From contig OW818695.1 in assembly GCA_942493345.1 (NCBI GenBank), positions 310,001 through 374,000 on the forward strand: 64,000 nt of DNA, in the 5' to 3' direction. The notes beneath the pieces were generated by a model. That model was not told the DNA's origin. It searched no databases and saw only the letters and a list, made by a program, of their open reading frames with translations. Of the stretch, positions 29,563-36,796 are shown piece by piece. The translations under genes and the position numbers were made by a program. The first letter of the stretch is position 1; the number at the start of each line of letters is the position of its first letter. The stretch is from GWE2-42-39 sp942493345 (lineage in GTDB: Bacteria > Bacteroidota > Bacteroidia > Bacteroidales > Prolixibacteraceae).

Positions 29563-30885
29563 TTAAATTGTTAAATTTTCAATTTGTTCTTTTATTTCCC
29601 GAAGGAAGAGAGTTGCTTCGCCGCCATCCAACGCCTGGTGGTTGTATGTAAGCGAAAGGCCCATCATCGGTACAAAACCATAAATTCCGTCGCCCAAATC
29701 TTTCGGACGTGGAACAATGGTGCAAACGCCCAAAATAGCAGTCTGCGGAAGATTAATTACCGGGGTGAACATTTCCACTCCGTAATTTCCGAGGTTCGAA
29801 ACGGTGAACGTTGCAGCTTCCGGCGAAAGTAATTCAGGATTGATATTTCCCTGACGACACTGAGCTGCAACTGCTGATAGTTGTGCAGAAAGCCCTTCCA
29901 GCGAAAGATCATCTGCATTTTTTACTGCCGGGACCATCAGTCCGCGGTCGGTGTCAACGGCAAGTCCGAGGTGCACTTTATTGAACCAACGCATGCTGTC
30001 GCCCATAAAATGAGTATTCACCTGCGGCCATTTTTTCAGTGCTTTGATGACTGCCAGGCAAACTAAGTCATTGATGGTAACATTTTGTGAAACCTTTCCG
30101 GCTTCAAATTCTTTTTTCAGCTTTTTGCGCAGAGCCATGATGGTGCGTGCATCGGCACTCATGTGGTGGGTGAGCTGAGCCGAATTCTGCAACGAAGCGT
30201 GCATTGCTTTGGCAATCAACTTGCGAATATTGGTCAGTTTTTTCACTTCGAAATCGGCACTGTAAACCTGGTTGGTTGAAGCGAGGTCACTGGCAAGCAC
30301 TCGTCCGCCCATACCACTGGTCTCGGCACCAACACGTAGTTGTTCGTCCAAAGCTTTTGCTTTCGCCAGCGAAGTCATTACCGGCATGGTTTCGGCTGCC
30401 GTTACTACATCGCGCTCAATGATACGCCCACCGGGGCCACTTCCCTGCAACTGGTTGTAATCGACGCCCTTTGCTTCGGCCTGTTTTTTTGCACGAGGTG
30501 AAATTTTCACTGCTTCATCCGACGACTCGCGCATTGCAACTGCCGGCTTTTCAACAGCGGTTTCTTTAGCTGTTTCATTTTTTTCTTCTACTGGAGCCGT
30601 TGCAGGCTTGCTGCTGCCTCCCGGCCTGAATTCGTCAACCGGTTCACCGGCTTTTCCGATTACAGCTACATTTTCGAGTACAGCAACTTCGTCGCCTTCT
30701 GCGAAAAATATTTCGAGCAAAACACCTTCTTCTTTTGCTTCCTCTTCAAACGAGGCTTTATCGGTTTCGTAAGAAAACAGGATGTCTCCTACTTTTACCT
30801 GATCGCCTTTTTTCTTGTACCATTCTCCAATGATACAGGTTTCAACCGACTGTCCCTGACGGGGCATTAAAACTGGAACTGCCAT
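29563..30885 (-). CDS. 2-oxoacid dehydrogenase E2 acyltransferase, with two tandem E3-binding-like domains
   Basis: 440 residues. Lipoyl domain with attachment Lys in YETDKASFEEEA (residues 1-80); an Ala/Glu-rich linker; a peripheral subunit-binding domain ISPRAKKQAEAKGVDYNQLQ...GGRIIERDV (about 127-160). A second, weaker copy follows at once, TSLAKAKALDEQLRVGA...GGRVLASDL (about 171-202). The catalytic acyltransferase runs to the end with the active-site motif YNHQALDGGEA. The variant MPRQGQSVETCIIGEWYKK differs from the usual MPxLxE start. It is the first gene after the divergent promoter region and 14 bp downstream of a palindromic operator. Confidence 0.92.
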   Translation of the reverse strand: MAVPVLMPRQGQSVETCIIGEWYKKKGDQVKVGDILFSYETDKASFEEEAKEEGVLLEIFFAEGDEVAVLENVAVIGKAGEPVDEFRPGGSSKPATAPVEEKNETAKETAVEKPAVAMRESSDEAVKISPRAKKQAEAKGVDYNQLQGSGPGGRIIERDVVTAAETMPVMTSLAKAKALDEQLRVGAETSGMGGRVLASDLASTNQVYSADFEVKKLTNIRKLIAKAMHASLQNSAQLTHHMSADARTIMALRKKLKKEFEAGKVSQNVTINDLVCLAVIKALKKWPQVNTHFMGDSMRWFNKVHLGLAVDTDRGLMVPAVKNADDLSLEGLSAQLSAVAAQCRQGNINPELLSPEAATFTVSNLGNYGVEMFTPVINLPQTAILGVCTIVPRPKDLGDGIYGFVPMMGLSLTYNHQALDGGEATLFLREIKEQIENLTI

Positions 30886-30898
30886 CTTATTTTATTAT

Positions 30899-30914
30899 AC
30901 TTGTAAATACATTA
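30899..30914. promoter_or_regulatory. Operator 2, GntR-type site next to the E2 start
   Basis: 30899-30914 reads ACTTGTAAATACATTA. Its reverse strand contains TGTATTTACAAGT, the same 13-base word as operator 1 in opposite orientation. It lies 14 bp upstream of the E2 ATG, where a bound repressor would block transcription. Binding by the adjacent GntR protein is inference. Confidence 0.6.
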
Positions 30915-30920
30915 AACAAT

Positions 30921-30984
30921 CAACATGAAAGTCAATATATCTTTAAAAACACTGAATTTAAAAGATATGTTTATTTTCATGTTG
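30921..30984. promoter_or_regulatory. Large dyad symmetry between the two operators
   Basis: Arms at 30921-30944 and 30961-30984 are inverted repeats matching at 21 of 24 positions. Outer halves CAACATGAAA/TTTCATGTTG and inner halves ATATCTTT/AAAGATAT are perfect, with a 16-bp centre. It lies in the middle of the divergent promoter region, away from any gene end, so it is not a terminator. Confidence 0.7.
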
Positions 30985-31001
30985 TAAAAATAAATATTAA
31001 T

Positions 31002-31017
31002 ACTTGTATTTACAAGT
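31002..31017. promoter_or_regulatory. Operator 1, near-perfect 16-bp palindrome before gntR
   Basis: ACTTGTATTTACAAGT at 31002-31017 is a palindrome with one mismatched pair. It is the expected form of a GntR-family dimer site and lies 60 bp upstream of the regulator gene. It shares TGTATTTACA with operator 2, whose centre is about 103 bp away. Confidence 0.65.
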
Positions 31018-31077
31018 GAGTAGTATCAAATTAAATATTTTTTGTATTTTTGATCAAAATTAATTAACAAAGCGACC

Positions 31078-31788
31078 TTGGAAAGAAAGTTACCGCAATA
31101 CAAAAAATTACACGAAATACTCCGAAAACACATTATCAGCGGAGCTTACGAGGAAGGCAGTATGCTTCCTTCGGAAAATGAATTGTGTGCGGTTCATGGA
31201 GTTACTCGCCCTACCGTACGACAGGCGTTAGATGCCTTGGTACGTGATGGTTTTATAATTAAAAAACAAGGCAAAGGCAGCATTGTAAAAAAACCGCCTC
31301 ATGATATTGGCATTTTGAGCATCTCTGGAACTGCTTCGGCCATCGGACAACAATATCTAAAGACACAAATTTTGTCGAAACCACAGATTATGACCTGGCC
31401 AGAAAATTTTCCGTATGAACTAACAGAGGTAGAACGCGAATCGGGGCGAATTTATTTGGAACGCCTGCGATTGGTAAACGAGCAACCTGTTTTTTACGAT
31501 ATAAATAACCTGCCAAATATTAACCTGCCACGGTTTACCAGCCGGTCGTTCGAAAACAAATCGCTTTTCGAATTGCTGCGTTCCAATTACCAGATTGAAG
31601 TAACCGGCGGAGAACAGAAGCTGAAAGCAATTAAAGCAAATCAGCAAATCAGCGAGTTGTTAAAAATCAAGCTGGGCGACCCGGTTCTGTACCTCGAAAG
31701 AAAGCTGAAAACCAACCGCGAAGGATTTCATATCTACTCTACCATCTATTTTAATTCTGAAAAGCATTCTATTTTTGGGACGTTTTAA
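31078..31788 (+). CDS. GntR-family transcriptional regulator, HutC/UTRA type
   Basis: 236 residues from a TTG start at 31078. The N-terminal winged helix-turn-helix (about 1-72) has YKKLHEILRKHIISGAYEEG, SMLPSENELCAVHGVTRPTV and RQALDALVRDGFI with the KKQGKGS wing. The C-terminal UTRA ligand domain (about 85-236) shows ESGRIYLERLRLVNEQPVFYD and DPVLYLERKLKTNREGFHIY. It is divergent from the E2 gene across a 192-bp region with palindromic sites, so it most likely controls the seven-gene operon at 20885-30885, relieved by a sugar phosphate or similar effector (inference from the family). Confidence 0.93.
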   Translation: MERKLPQYKKLHEILRKHIISGAYEEGSMLPSENELCAVHGVTRPTVRQALDALVRDGFIIKKQGKGSIVKKPPHDIGILSISGTASAIGQQYLKTQILSKPQIMTWPENFPYELTEVERESGRIYLERLRLVNEQPVFYDINNLPNINLPRFTSRSFENKSLFELLRSNYQIEVTGGEQKLKAIKANQQISELLKIKLGDPVLYLERKLKTNREGFHIYSTIYFNSEKHSIFGTF

Positions 31789-31814
31789 ACTAGCAAAACA
31801 GATATACCAGAATA

Positions 31815-31851
31815 AAAAAGTCTCGCGAACGATTGATTTACGAGACTTTTT
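31815..31851. terminator. Terminator after gntR
   Basis: AAAAAGTCTCG at 31815-31825 pairs with CGAGACTTTTT at 31841-31851, loop 15 nt, A and T runs on both sides. Positioned 27 bp past the gntR stop. The remaining 31852-32054 shows no feature. Confidence 0.8.
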
Positions 31852-32054
31852 ATTTAAAATTTAAAAAATCAGATTCCCGGGACTCCACTGTTATATGTTT
31901 TGTCTTTGTGAATCATTCACCTAATCTATCAGATAAACTTTTATAGATGCCAAAACTTTAACACGAATTAAATATTTCAAACATTTTTAGCCAGAAATAA
32001 AAAACTAAATCTCTGTTCCCGTGTTATATGTTTATTACCTAATTTTCTTATGAT

Positions 32055-32498
32055 ATGACAAAAAAAATAACAATCCTGTCTTTGTTTTTACTACTCGTTT
32101 CAGTAAGTACTTTTGCACAAAACTGGTTGACTGATATCGATCAGGCAAAAGCAAAAGCTTCAGAAAACAAAACAAACATTCTATTGGTATTTTCCGGTTC
32201 CGACTGGTGTGCCCCCTGCATGAAACTGGATAAATTCATCTGGCAATCAGAAGAATTTAAAACATTTTCAAAAGATCATTTCGTACTTTTACGTGCCGAT
32301 TTCCCCAAACAGAAAAAAAATAAACTCAGCAATGAGCAACAGGCACACAACGACAAACTTGCTGAAAAGTACAACCCCAATGGTTATTTTCCGTTGGTCG
32401 TAATTCTGGATAAAAATGGCGGGACAATCGGTACCACCGGGTACAAGAATGTCAGTCCGGCTGAATATATCAAACAACTTCAGGCACTTGAAAAATAA
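32055..32498 (+). CDS. Periplasmic thioredoxin-family protein
   Basis: 147 residues: a signal peptide (ILSLFLLLVSVSTFAQ, about 6-21), then a thioredoxin fold of the thioredoxin_7/DUF255-like type with the active site SGSDWCAPCMKLDKF near residue 55. NPNGYFPLVVILDKNGG holds the cis-Pro region, and ISO-like TGYKNVSPAEYIKQL ends the fold. It likely reduces or shuffles disulfides in the periplasm. It is first in a tight cluster with ApbE (6 bp gap), a DUF4266 lipoprotein and a DUF3570 protein, suggesting that it keeps the Cys-rich tail of the lipoprotein reduced (inference). Confidence 0.9.
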   Translation: MTKKITILSLFLLLVSVSTFAQNWLTDIDQAKAKASENKTNILLVFSGSDWCAPCMKLDKFIWQSEEFKTFSKDHFVLLRADFPKQKKNKLSNEQQAHNDKLAEKYNPNGYFPLVVILDKNGGTIGTTGYKNVSPAEYIKQLQALEK

Positions 32499-32504
32499 AT
32501 CAAT

Positions 32505-33491
32505 ATGCGTTTGTTCGTATCGTTTTTTCTGATTTTCATTTCAGCAAAAAGTTTTTCGCAGGAAATTTTTATGAGGACGCTGAAACTCATGGGGTCGCGC
32601 TACGAAATTACAGTTGTGGCAAACAGCCAGGCAGAAGGCGATAAGTATATCGATATGGCAGCGAATGAAATCCGCCGGATTGAAAAACTTATTTCCGAGT
32701 GGGACCCGAATTCACAGGCATCGAAAATAAACACCAATGCCGGTGTTGCCCCTGTAAAAGTCAATCCTGAACTTTTCCATCTGATTGAACGAGCCATCCA
32801 AATATCGAGAATTACCGATGGAGCTTTCGATATTTCGTATGCGGCGATGGATAAAATATGGAAATTCGACGGGTCAATGCAACAAATGCCCGACGAGGAA
32901 ACCATCCGACAATCGGTAGCGAAAGTGGGTTATAAAAATATTATCCTGAACAAGAAGGATGGCACTGTATTTCTGAAATTACCCGGAATGAAAATCGGAT
33001 TTGGCGCCATCGGGAAAGGCTACTCGGCCGATAAAGCCAAAGATTTACTGATGAAAGAAGGCGTGGTTGCAGGTATGGTCAACGCGTCGGGCGACCTGAA
33101 TTGCTGGGGCAAAAAACCCGATGGAAAGCCCTGGCTGGTAGGAATCACGAACCCGCTGAACAAAAACAAGGTTTTTGCGTGGTTCCCAATTGGAAACAGG
33201 GCAGCGGTCACTTCGGGCAATTACGAAAAATATGTCATCCTGAACGGGAAACGATATGCACACATCATCGATCCACGCACCGGCTATCCGGCCCACGGAC
33301 TGACCAGTGTGAGCATTTTTGCCCCCAATGCCGAACTGGCAGACGCACTGGCAACCGGTGTATTTGTAATGGGAATTGAAGCGGGGCTTGACCTGGTTAA
33401 CCAATTAAAAGGTGTTGAATGTGTCATGGTAGACGATCAGGGAAAAATTTATTATTCAAAAAATATTGAACGAAGAACGACGGAACAATGA
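32505..33491 (+). CDS. apbE: FAD:protein FMN transferase (ApbE)
   Basis: 328 residues. A signal peptide (FVSFFLIFISAKSFSQ) leads into an ApbE fold: MGSRYEITVV, EIRRIEKLISEWDPNSQASKI, GAFDISYAAMDKIW, the FAD-binding GFGAIGKGYSADKAKDLLM, NASGDLNCWG, and the C-terminal HIIDPRTGYPA and DALATGVFVMG. The enzyme attaches FMN covalently to Thr/Ser of target proteins, using Mg and FAD in the periplasm. Targets are usually Nqr/Rnf subunits or flavin carriers; none is obvious here. Its end overlaps the DUF4266 gene by 4 bp, indicating coupled translation. Confidence 0.95.
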   Translation: MRLFVSFFLIFISAKSFSQEIFMRTLKLMGSRYEITVVANSQAEGDKYIDMAANEIRRIEKLISEWDPNSQASKINTNAGVAPVKVNPELFHLIERAIQISRITDGAFDISYAAMDKIWKFDGSMQQMPDEETIRQSVAKVGYKNIILNKKDGTVFLKLPGMKIGFGAIGKGYSADKAKDLLMKEGVVAGMVNASGDLNCWGKKPDGKPWLVGITNPLNKNKVFAWFPIGNRAAVTSGNYEKYVILNGKRYAHIIDPRTGYPAHGLTSVSIFAPNAELADALATGVFVMGIEAGLDLVNQLKGVECVMVDDQGKIYYSKNIERRTTEQ

Positions 33492-33697
33492 AAAAAGTAT
33501 TGATTGTTTGCTTGGCGCTGCTTGGATTAAGTTCGTGTGTTGCAGTGAAGGAGTACGAAAAAGTGTACATCAACGACCCCGACATGAAACTATCTGCGGC
33601 ACAACACGAGCGTTTTGAACTTAATTTCCAAGTATACCGCGAAGCAGCTGCAGGAGCGAATGGAGGTAAAACAGGCGGTGGTTGCGGATGTAATTAA
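33488..33697 (+). CDS. DUF4266 small lipoprotein with Cys-rich tail
   Basis: A 69-residue protein with a lipoprotein signal (VCLALLGLSSC, lipobox Cys at residue 17), a short helical middle (YINDPDMKLSAAQHERFELNFQVYREAA) and a glycine-rich end GKTGGGCGCN. The terminal Cys-Gly-Cys is the family hallmark and could bind a metal or carry a modification. It overlaps apbE by 4 bp and precedes the DUF3570 gene by 8 bp. These families are repeatedly found together, which suggests one pathway. Biochemical function unknown. Confidence 0.85.
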   Translation: MKKVLIVCLALLGLSSCVAVKEYEKVYINDPDMKLSAAQHERFELNFQVYREAAAGANGGKTGGGCGCN

Positions 33698-33705
33698 GAA
33701 AATAC

Positions 33706-35160
33706 ATGAGAAAAATACTATTTGCGATACTGATATTTTCAAGTCTTTTTTCTGTCGCACAAAACCAGAAAGACAGCATAAACAGCTACAAAAAACGTGT
33801 TTTGGAAGCGCCGGAAATCGATTTACTGATGAGCTATTACCATCAGGATGGAGATCATTCGGCTGTTGGCGGCGGAATTGGCGATGAATCGTTGGATGAC
33901 ATCACACCTACAATTGTGATCACTTTACCGCTAAACGACGACGATGTGCTGACCATTGATGCAGGCCTGTCGGCATACACCTCGGCTTCATCAAGTAATA
34001 TCAACCCGTTCAATAGTTCGGGCGCATCACGCAGTGGATATGGCGATGATGATGATGAAGGCGAGCGCTATGCAGCGCCTTCGCCCCAAGCAACGTCGGG
34101 AAGCCCTTGGGTGGCCTCGTCGGGAGCCTCACGAAGCGACGAACTTTACACACTGAGCCTCGATTACAGCCACAGTTCCGATAACCGGAATTTTATTTGG
34201 GGCGCACATGCTGCTCTTTCACAGGAATTCGATTATGGCTCATTTGGTTTTGGAGGAAGTATTGCCAAACTTTTCAACGAAAAAAACACGGAAATAAGTT
34301 TAAAAACACAGGTTTATCTTGATCAGTGGAAGCCCATCTATCCTACTGAATTGCATGAATACAGTTTATACGGAAGCGACTTCCTGAATTCAGGATATTT
34401 CAGCGGGGTAACGGTTTTAAATGAAAGCGGGAATGCCAGCACACAATATCATCCTGATATGTTTTCTGTTTTTAACGATAAAAAGCGAAACTCCTATTCG
34501 GCATCGGTCAGTTTTTCACAAATACTAAGTAAACGGCTTCAGGCATCTGTCTTTTTCGATTTAATTTACCAGAAAGGCCTGCTTTCGACACCTTATCATC
34601 GCATCTATTTTGCCGACAAACCCAATTATTACATTGGAACGGCAAGCGACATTCCGTTTTACACCAGTCGGCAAAATACCGGAGTATATCGCCTTTCCGA
34701 CAATATTGAACACATGCCCGGCCACCGTTTTAAAACTCCGTTTGGAGTCCGGGCCAATTATTACATCAGCGAAAACCTAAAATTACGCACCTATTACCGG
34801 TATTATTCCGATGATTGGGGAATTACTTCGCATACCGTCAATATTGAAATACCAATAAAATTGTCGCAAAGTTTTACCGCGACCCCAAGCTACCGATATT
34901 ACCAGCAAACAGGAGCAACCTGGTTTGCGCCATTTGAAACCCATCTGTCGACAGAACGGTATTACACTTCCGATTACGATTTGGCAGCTTTCCACAGCAA
35001 TCAATGGGGCATCGGGTTAAGTTATACCGATATTTTCACGCAGCGAAAAATTTACAAGTTCGGGTTAAAAAACATCAATCTTCGCTACAGCCATTACGAC
35101 CGGAACGATGGGCTAAAAGCAAATATTGTATCACTCGGAATAAAATTTGTGTTTGAATAA
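33706..35160 (+). CDS. DUF3570 outer-membrane beta-barrel-like protein
   Basis: 484 residues with a signal peptide (LFAILIFSSLFSVAQ), then DLLMSYYHQDGDHSAVGGGI near the start and a Ser/Gly/Asp-rich low-complexity loop at about residues 100-140 (YGDDDDEGERY). The rest is alternating amphipathic strands ending in an aromatic-Phe terminus (SLGIKFVFE), the pattern of outer-membrane barrels. It is the last gene of the thioredoxin-apbE-DUF4266 cluster. It may be the outer-membrane partner of the Cys-tailed lipoprotein, but this is inference. Confidence 0.85.
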   Translation: MRKILFAILIFSSLFSVAQNQKDSINSYKKRVLEAPEIDLLMSYYHQDGDHSAVGGGIGDESLDDITPTIVITLPLNDDDVLTIDAGLSAYTSASSSNINPFNSSGASRSGYGDDDDEGERYAAPSPQATSGSPWVASSGASRSDELYTLSLDYSHSSDNRNFIWGAHAALSQEFDYGSFGFGGSIAKLFNEKNTEISLKTQVYLDQWKPIYPTELHEYSLYGSDFLNSGYFSGVTVLNESGNASTQYHPDMFSVFNDKKRNSYSASVSFSQILSKRLQASVFFDLIYQKGLLSTPYHRIYFADKPNYYIGTASDIPFYTSRQNTGVYRLSDNIEHMPGHRFKTPFGVRANYYISENLKLRTYYRYYSDDWGITSHTVNIEIPIKLSQSFTATPSYRYYQQTGATWFAPFETHLSTERYYTSDYDLAAFHSNQWGIGLSYTDIFTQRKIYKFGLKNINLRYSHYDRNDGLKANIVSLGIKFVFE

Positions 35161-35320
35161 ATCAACTATTTCAATCGTATTGAATCATTAAAAAGACGTA
35201 TTAACTGGCATTTTTCATTTCAATCGTGTAATTTGTACTAAAATTGAAATGGAGCTGGACCATGTAAACGGGGCGATCCTGAAAAGCCATACGAGTAAGA
35301 AAAATTAAAAACCAAAATTT

Positions 35321-35665
35321 ATGGGACTATTTATTGTCGTTTATCTGGCAGTCATTATTCTTGTGATTGTTTCCATGTGGAAAATTTTCGAAAAAGCCGG
35401 GAAACCCGGATGGGCATGCATTATCCCGATTTACAACATGATTGTATTGCTTGAAATTGTAGGCAAACCCTGGTGGTGGTTGCTTCTTTATCTTATTCCC
35501 GTTGTGAACCTGGTCATTCTTATTTGGGTGTTCAACCTTCTTTCAAAGAGTTTCGGAAAAACCGAAGGTTTCACTATTGGACTAATTCTACTCGGCTTCA
35601 TTTTCTTCCCGATACTTGGTTTGGGAGACGCTCAATATGTTGGCCCGGCGGGAAAAACTACATAA
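35321..35665 (+). CDS. DUF5684-type small membrane protein
   Basis: 114 residues with three hydrophobic helices (about 2-22, 42-66 and 82-100) and the motif KIFEKAGKPGWACIIPIYN, which marks this family and also occurs next to signal peptidase domains. No catalytic residues are apparent. It stands alone, 160 bp after the DUF3570 gene and followed by a strong terminator, so it is a single-gene transcript. Function unknown. Confidence 0.8.
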   Translation: MGLFIVVYLAVIILVIVSMWKIFEKAGKPGWACIIPIYNMIVLLEIVGKPWWWLLLYLIPVVNLVILIWVFNLLSKSFGKTEGFTIGLILLGFIFFPILGLGDAQYVGPAGKTT

Positions 35666-35685
35666 TCAAATAAAATCAAAATATT

Positions 35686-35722
35686 AAATCCCGGCCTGTA
35701 AAACCTGCCGGGATTTTTTTTT
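35686..35722 (+). terminator. Terminator after the DUF5684 gene
   Basis: A perfect 10-bp stem, AAATCCCGGC (35686-35695) with GCCGGGATTT (35707-35716), loop 11 nt, then a run of T to 35722. Confidence 0.92.
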
Positions 35723-35746
35723 CGGCGGTTTTCTCTCAAAAGTGAT

Positions 35747-35754
35747 TATTTTTG
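35747..35754 (+). promoter_or_regulatory. -7 box of phoH
   Basis: TATTTTTG at 35747-35754 matches TAnnTTTG, 24 bp before the ATG at 35779. It overlaps the alternative TTG start at 35752, which supports the ATG as the real start. Confidence 0.5.
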
Positions 35755-35778
35755 CAAAGTACAGGTTTAAAATATTCT

Positions 35779-36783
35779 ATGTTCGAAAAACAAATCTATT
35801 TGGAGGGCGTTGACCCGCTCGAATTCTACGGAATAAACAACAATAAAATCAAACTGGTAAAGTCATTTTTCCCAAAGTTGAAGATTGTGGCAAGGGGCAA
35901 CAACCTTATTGTTCATGGTGATGAGGACGAAATCATTGATTTTGAGAAGAAACTAAACAGCTTGCTCGACCATTATCACGAATTCAACGTACTTGCCGAC
36001 GAAATTATTCTTGAAATACTGAACGATGAAGTTTCTTCGTTGCCGACTTCGGAAGAAACAAAAGATGTTTTGGTTTATGGAAATAACGGGAAAGCAGTTC
36101 GCGCCCGTACCCCGAACCAGCGGGTTTTGGTTGACGAATGTGCCAAATCGGATTTGATTTTTGCCATTGGTCCGGCCGGGACCGGAAAAACCTACACGGC
36201 CATTGCGCTTGCTGTAAGGGCTTTGAAAAATCGAGAAATCAAGCGCATTATTTTAAGCCGCCCTGCAGTTGAAGCCGGCGAACGTTTGGGTTTTTTGCCC
36301 GGCGACATGAAAGAGAAAATTGACCCGTACCTACAACCGCTGTACGACGCTCTCCAGGATATGATCCCGGCAAAAAAGCTCGAAGAATTTATGAAAGACG
36401 GAACCATCCAGATTGCACCGCTCGCTTTTATGCGCGGACGCACGCTCAGCAACGCTTTTGTAATCCTCGACGAAGCCCAGAATACCACCCTCAACCAGTT
36501 GAAAATGTTCCTCACCCGCATGGGAATGAACGTGAAATTCATCATTACCGGCGACGAAACCCAGATCGACCTGCCCAACCGCAACCAGTCGGGGCTTCTT
36601 CAGGCAAAAAAGATTTTGAAGGGCATCCGCGACATTTCGTTTGTTCAGTTCGATGTGAAAGATATTGTCCGCCACCGGCTGGTGCGCGACATTGTAAATG
36701 CCTACGATAAATATTACATCGAACAGGCAGCTAAAAAAGAAGAATCAGAAAAACAGAAGGAAACAGAGGAACCAAAAAGTTAA
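35779..36783 (+). CDS. phoH: PhoH-family ATPase/RNA helicase-like protein
   Basis: 334 residues from the ATG at 35779 (MFEKQIYLEGVDPLEFYG). The N-terminal about 100 residues form a KH-like domain, and the PhoH ATPase domain follows: Walker A IGPAGTGKTYTAIALA, RIILSRPAVEAGERLGFLPG, Walker B FVILDEAQNTT and TGDETQIDLPN. The C-terminus is a Lys/Glu-rich tail. PhoH proteins are cytosolic ATPases linked to RNA processing near YbeY, though no ybeY is adjacent here. A 13-bp gap separates it from the ATPase/Toprim-like pair. Confidence 0.94.
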   Translation: MFEKQIYLEGVDPLEFYGINNNKIKLVKSFFPKLKIVARGNNLIVHGDEDEIIDFEKKLNSLLDHYHEFNVLADEIILEILNDEVSSLPTSEETKDVLVYGNNGKAVRARTPNQRVLVDECAKSDLIFAIGPAGTGKTYTAIALAVRALKNREIKRIILSRPAVEAGERLGFLPGDMKEKIDPYLQPLYDALQDMIPAKKLEEFMKDGTIQIAPLAFMRGRTLSNAFVILDEAQNTTLNQLKMFLTRMGMNVKFIITGDETQIDLPNRNQSGLLQAKKILKGIRDISFVQFDVKDIVRHRLVRDIVNAYDKYYIEQAAKKEESEKQKETEEPKS

Positions 36784-36796
36784 TTATCTTTGAGAT

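Noticed and set aside
22335..30460. Long antisense ORFs opposite E1, E2, E3 and the dehydrogenases
   Set aside because: They mirror the codon pattern of well-supported genes on the minus strand and show no domains.
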